From the NCBI RefSeq assembly GCF_007475525.1, contig NZ_CP037899.1, positions 682,001-746,000 on the forward strand: a stretch of DNA of 64,000 nucleotides, written 5' to 3'. This DNA is from Methylacidiphilum kamchatkense Kam1 (GTDB lineage Bacteria; Verrucomicrobiota; Verrucomicrobiia; Methylacidiphilales; Methylacidiphilaceae). Below the pieces are notes generated by a model. That model worked only from the letters and a program-made list of their open reading frames with translations. It was not told the DNA's origin and did no database searches. Within the stretch, counting starts at the first letter, position 1; the number at the start of each line of letters is the position of its first letter. Of this stretch, positions 62,429 through 64,000 are shown one piece after another. The position numbers were made by a program, and so were the translations under genes.

Positions 62429-62935
62429 CTATCTATGATACATTGGTTGGCTTCAAAGTATGATACGAATGTTCTTCTTTTAACAATCATGTTGTCTATA
62501 AAATTTAGAGTTGTGAATGTCAATGGCATTGAAGGAAGAATCCTTTGAATAAGGTTTACCTACACTTCGAGTTGATTAACAATCCATTAGATTCATTAAC
62601 TAGATAAAGATGCTTAGCAATTAAAAAAAGGGAAATGAACCTATTTGAATCTATTATAAATCAACAAGGTGAGTATATGATCCATTATTTTAAAACCTGC
62701 CAGAAAATAGATGATGGACATTTGTCCTGTAGCAGCTTTAGGTGAGAGCATTATGACAGTTGCTATGGGAAGAACTTTGCTGTCCATAATGGATCTTGTT
62801 ACAGAGAAGTCGCAATCGAGCATGAATCGGAAAAGAAGAAAGTTTGCATAAATATTCTTTAAGTCTTTGCATTCTTTTAGCCTTGGTATGGATTGAGACA
62901 GGGGTGAGGATTTAGAGCATTAAAACATTCATAAT
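62429..62935. other. Intergenic, no gene seen
   Basis: About 500 A+T-rich bases. Two short overlapping frames (plus and minus around 62641-62840) exist but neither has a ribosome site or a recognised sequence. Possibly residue of an older gene. Confidence 0.35.
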
Positions 62936-63376
62936 CTAAGAAAGGGATTCTAGTTTATTTTTAAGGGCATGGTTCATCGATTCAAACCCTTTTCTCACTC
63001 TTTTTTCCATCATTTTCCAAAGTATAGGTAAAAGGAATCCATCGAATGTTTCATGATGAAGGAAGATAACGCTAAGGGGTCGATGTTCTGTCCATTCTAG
63101 AGTATGAATGCCCTTCAGGAAAAAAGGATGGATCAAATAACATTCCCAGCGAATAAGGGAAGGGAAAGAAACCGTCGTGATTTTTCCAGTCATTAAGACT
63201 GGGAAAGAAGATGGGGCTTGAATTAGCAATCTAAGAGGTTGTCCAGACTCCAGTTTTTTGAACCATATTTTCTTTATAAATGGATTCCAATATGGATAGG
63301 CAGAAAAATTAGATAGACAGTCCCAAAGAGCTTCTTTTTTTGCCTTGATTTCAATCTCTGTTGAGATTGTATACAT
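62936..63376 (-). CDS. SRPBCC-family (START-like) small protein
   Basis: 146 residues. The opening 'TISTEIEIKAKKEALWDCLS' and 'FSAYPYWNPFIKKIWF' is the beginning of an SRPBCC lipid-binding fold, and the middle 'RWECYLIHPFFLKGIHTLEW' with the C-terminal helix 'MMEKRVRKGFESMNHALKN' completes it. Binds a hydrophobic ligand in most relatives; ligand unknown. About 25 bases from the radical-SAM gene upstream on the same strand. Confidence 0.75.
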   Translation of the reverse strand: MYTISTEIEIKAKKEALWDCLSNFSAYPYWNPFIKKIWFKKLESGQPLRLLIQAPSSFPVLMTGKITTVSFPSLIRWECYLIHPFFLKGIHTLEWTEHRPLSVIFLHHETFDGFLLPILWKMMEKRVRKGFESMNHALKNKLESLS

Positions 63377-63401
63377 CGATTATATAGAAGATCCGTATCT
63401 T

Positions 63402-64000
63402 TTAATAATTTCTAATAATTACCTTTTTTATTTTCTTAAGGGCATAATTTTTCCATTTTTCAATTATGTCCAAGTCGATTGGATGTTTTGTACTGTACGA
63501 TGGATCGACAAGTGGGGAGGCAGGAAGAAATTTTTGAAGAACATATTTTTTTGCCCCTGCGATAGTTGTTACCATGGACTTAAAATCATCAAAAGTTATG
63601 TCTTCGCTGACAAATGTTGTTCGAAATTCGTAATCTACATTCCCTTTTAGAAGTAAGGAAATGCTTTGAGTTATTTGTTCTTTTTCAATCGTAGATCGAG
63701 TGCTTTCTGTATACTTTTCAAGAGGAGCTTTGAAGTCCATTGCCACATAATCGATAGTTTTCATCAGTTTTTCTAAGACTTCAGGATGACTTCCATTGGT
63801 ATCGAGCTTAACCAAAAACCCCATTTTTTTTATGCTCCATATAAATTCCTCTAGATCTTCCTGAATGGTTGGTTCTCCTCCCGTTATAACGACTCCATCG
63901 ATCTTCTCTTTCCTAGCTTCTAAAAAGCGCCAAACTTTAGCCATGGGAACAAGTGTCCCGTATTGTTCTGGAATAACAAGCTGGGGTACATAACAATAGG
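63402..64000 (-). CDS. Anaerobic ribonucleotide-reductase-activating-type radical SAM protein, cut by window edge
   Basis: About 200 codons, running past the right edge. From the edge inward: 'YCYVPQLVIPEQYGTLVPM', which is the end of the CxxxCxxC cluster site (last Cys visible); then 'IDGVVITGGEPTIQEDLEEF' and 'LVKLDTNGSHPEVLEKLM', 'TIDYVAMDFKAPLEKYTEST' and 'VDYEFRTTFVSEDITFDDFK'. This is the NrdG/PflA-like activase family (anaerobic RNR activating, TIGR02495 type). Makes a glycyl radical in the partner enzyme, not seen here. Confidence 0.87.
   Translation of the reverse strand, partial: YCYVPQLVIPEQYGTLVPMAKVWRFLEARKEKIDGVVITGGEPTIQEDLEEFIWSIKKMGFLVKLDTNGSHPEVLEKLMKTIDYVAMDFKAPLEKYTESTRSTIEKEQITQSISLLLKGNVDYEFRTTFVSEDITFDDFKSMVTTIAGAKKYVLQKFLPASPLVDPSYSTKHPIDLDIIEKWKNYALKKIKKVIIRNY

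Noticed and set aside
62641-62840. Overlapping short frames on both strands; plus-strand text faintly recalls a chorismate synthase tail
   Set aside because: The resemblance is too weak to call a remnant.
1-64000. CRISPR arrays, transposase genes, rRNA, riboswitches
   Set aside because: No regularly spaced repeats, transposase motifs, rRNA sequence or recognisable aptamers were seen. The repeats found are the comF-accD copies only.

Overview
The window looks like chromosomal DNA of a Gram-negative bacterium with an outer membrane: Lnt, a LptF/G permease, GmhA, a TonB-dependent receptor and periplasmic-glucan genes are all present. It is moderately A+T-rich and densely packed. The closest fit I can think of is a thermoacidophilic methanotroph of the Verrucomicrobiota (Methylacidiphilum-like). 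That is inference from gene style and content (PTP-RpiB/glyA, ffs-dnaX-ybaB-recR, [NiFe]-hydrogenase maturation genes). No marker gene for methane oxidation lies in the window. Layout: 1-9.0 kb holds a cut cysI, a Usp protein, a thioredoxin-fold protein, the ffs-dnaX-ybaB-recR block, a lipoprotein, glyA with a PTP-RpiB fusion, and accD. 9.0-14.8 kb is the most disturbed part: a TonB receptor and TPR protein sit between two diverged direct copies of a comF-accD block, each copy having lost a different gene. 14.8-33 kb is housekeeping: CPBP protease, accA, ribH-nusB-ftsY-ribD-hpt, psiE, lnt, ppiD-like, lptF/G, gmhA, accB, holB-tmk-cysS-lipoamide-dehydrogenase-like, HAD and fabI. 33.7-46 kb holds a glycosyltransferase-PHP fusion, birA, a 53-residue membrane protein, an XRE-MBL fusion, a DUF5069 protein, a znuA-znuC-znuB metal transporter, a LOG protein, a homocysteine methyltransferase/MTHFR fusion and an M48 protease. 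46-57 kb holds a DsbA-like/Mut7-C pair, then a HupH-like hydrogenase factor, a two-opgG plus opgH glucan operon, a hydrogenase maturation protease, hypA, and an endonuclease V-like protein lacking catalytic acids. 57-64 kb holds a GYD protein, LigD-like ligase with Ku (NHEJ), tRNA-Gln, an exported methyltransferase, beta-carbonic anhydrase, two small proteins and a cut radical-SAM activase. Themes: fatty-acid synthesis is represented by accA, accB, accD, birA and fabI, scattered rather than in one operon. Riboflavin genes ribH and ribD flank nusB-ftsY. Three genes (znuA-like, DsbA-like, second opgG) are each broken by a -1 shift exactly at a homopolymer that forms a canonical X-XXY-YYZ slippery heptamer in the correct phase. 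They could be homopolymer undercalls, real mutations or programmed/transcriptional slippage, and the sequence alone cannot decide.
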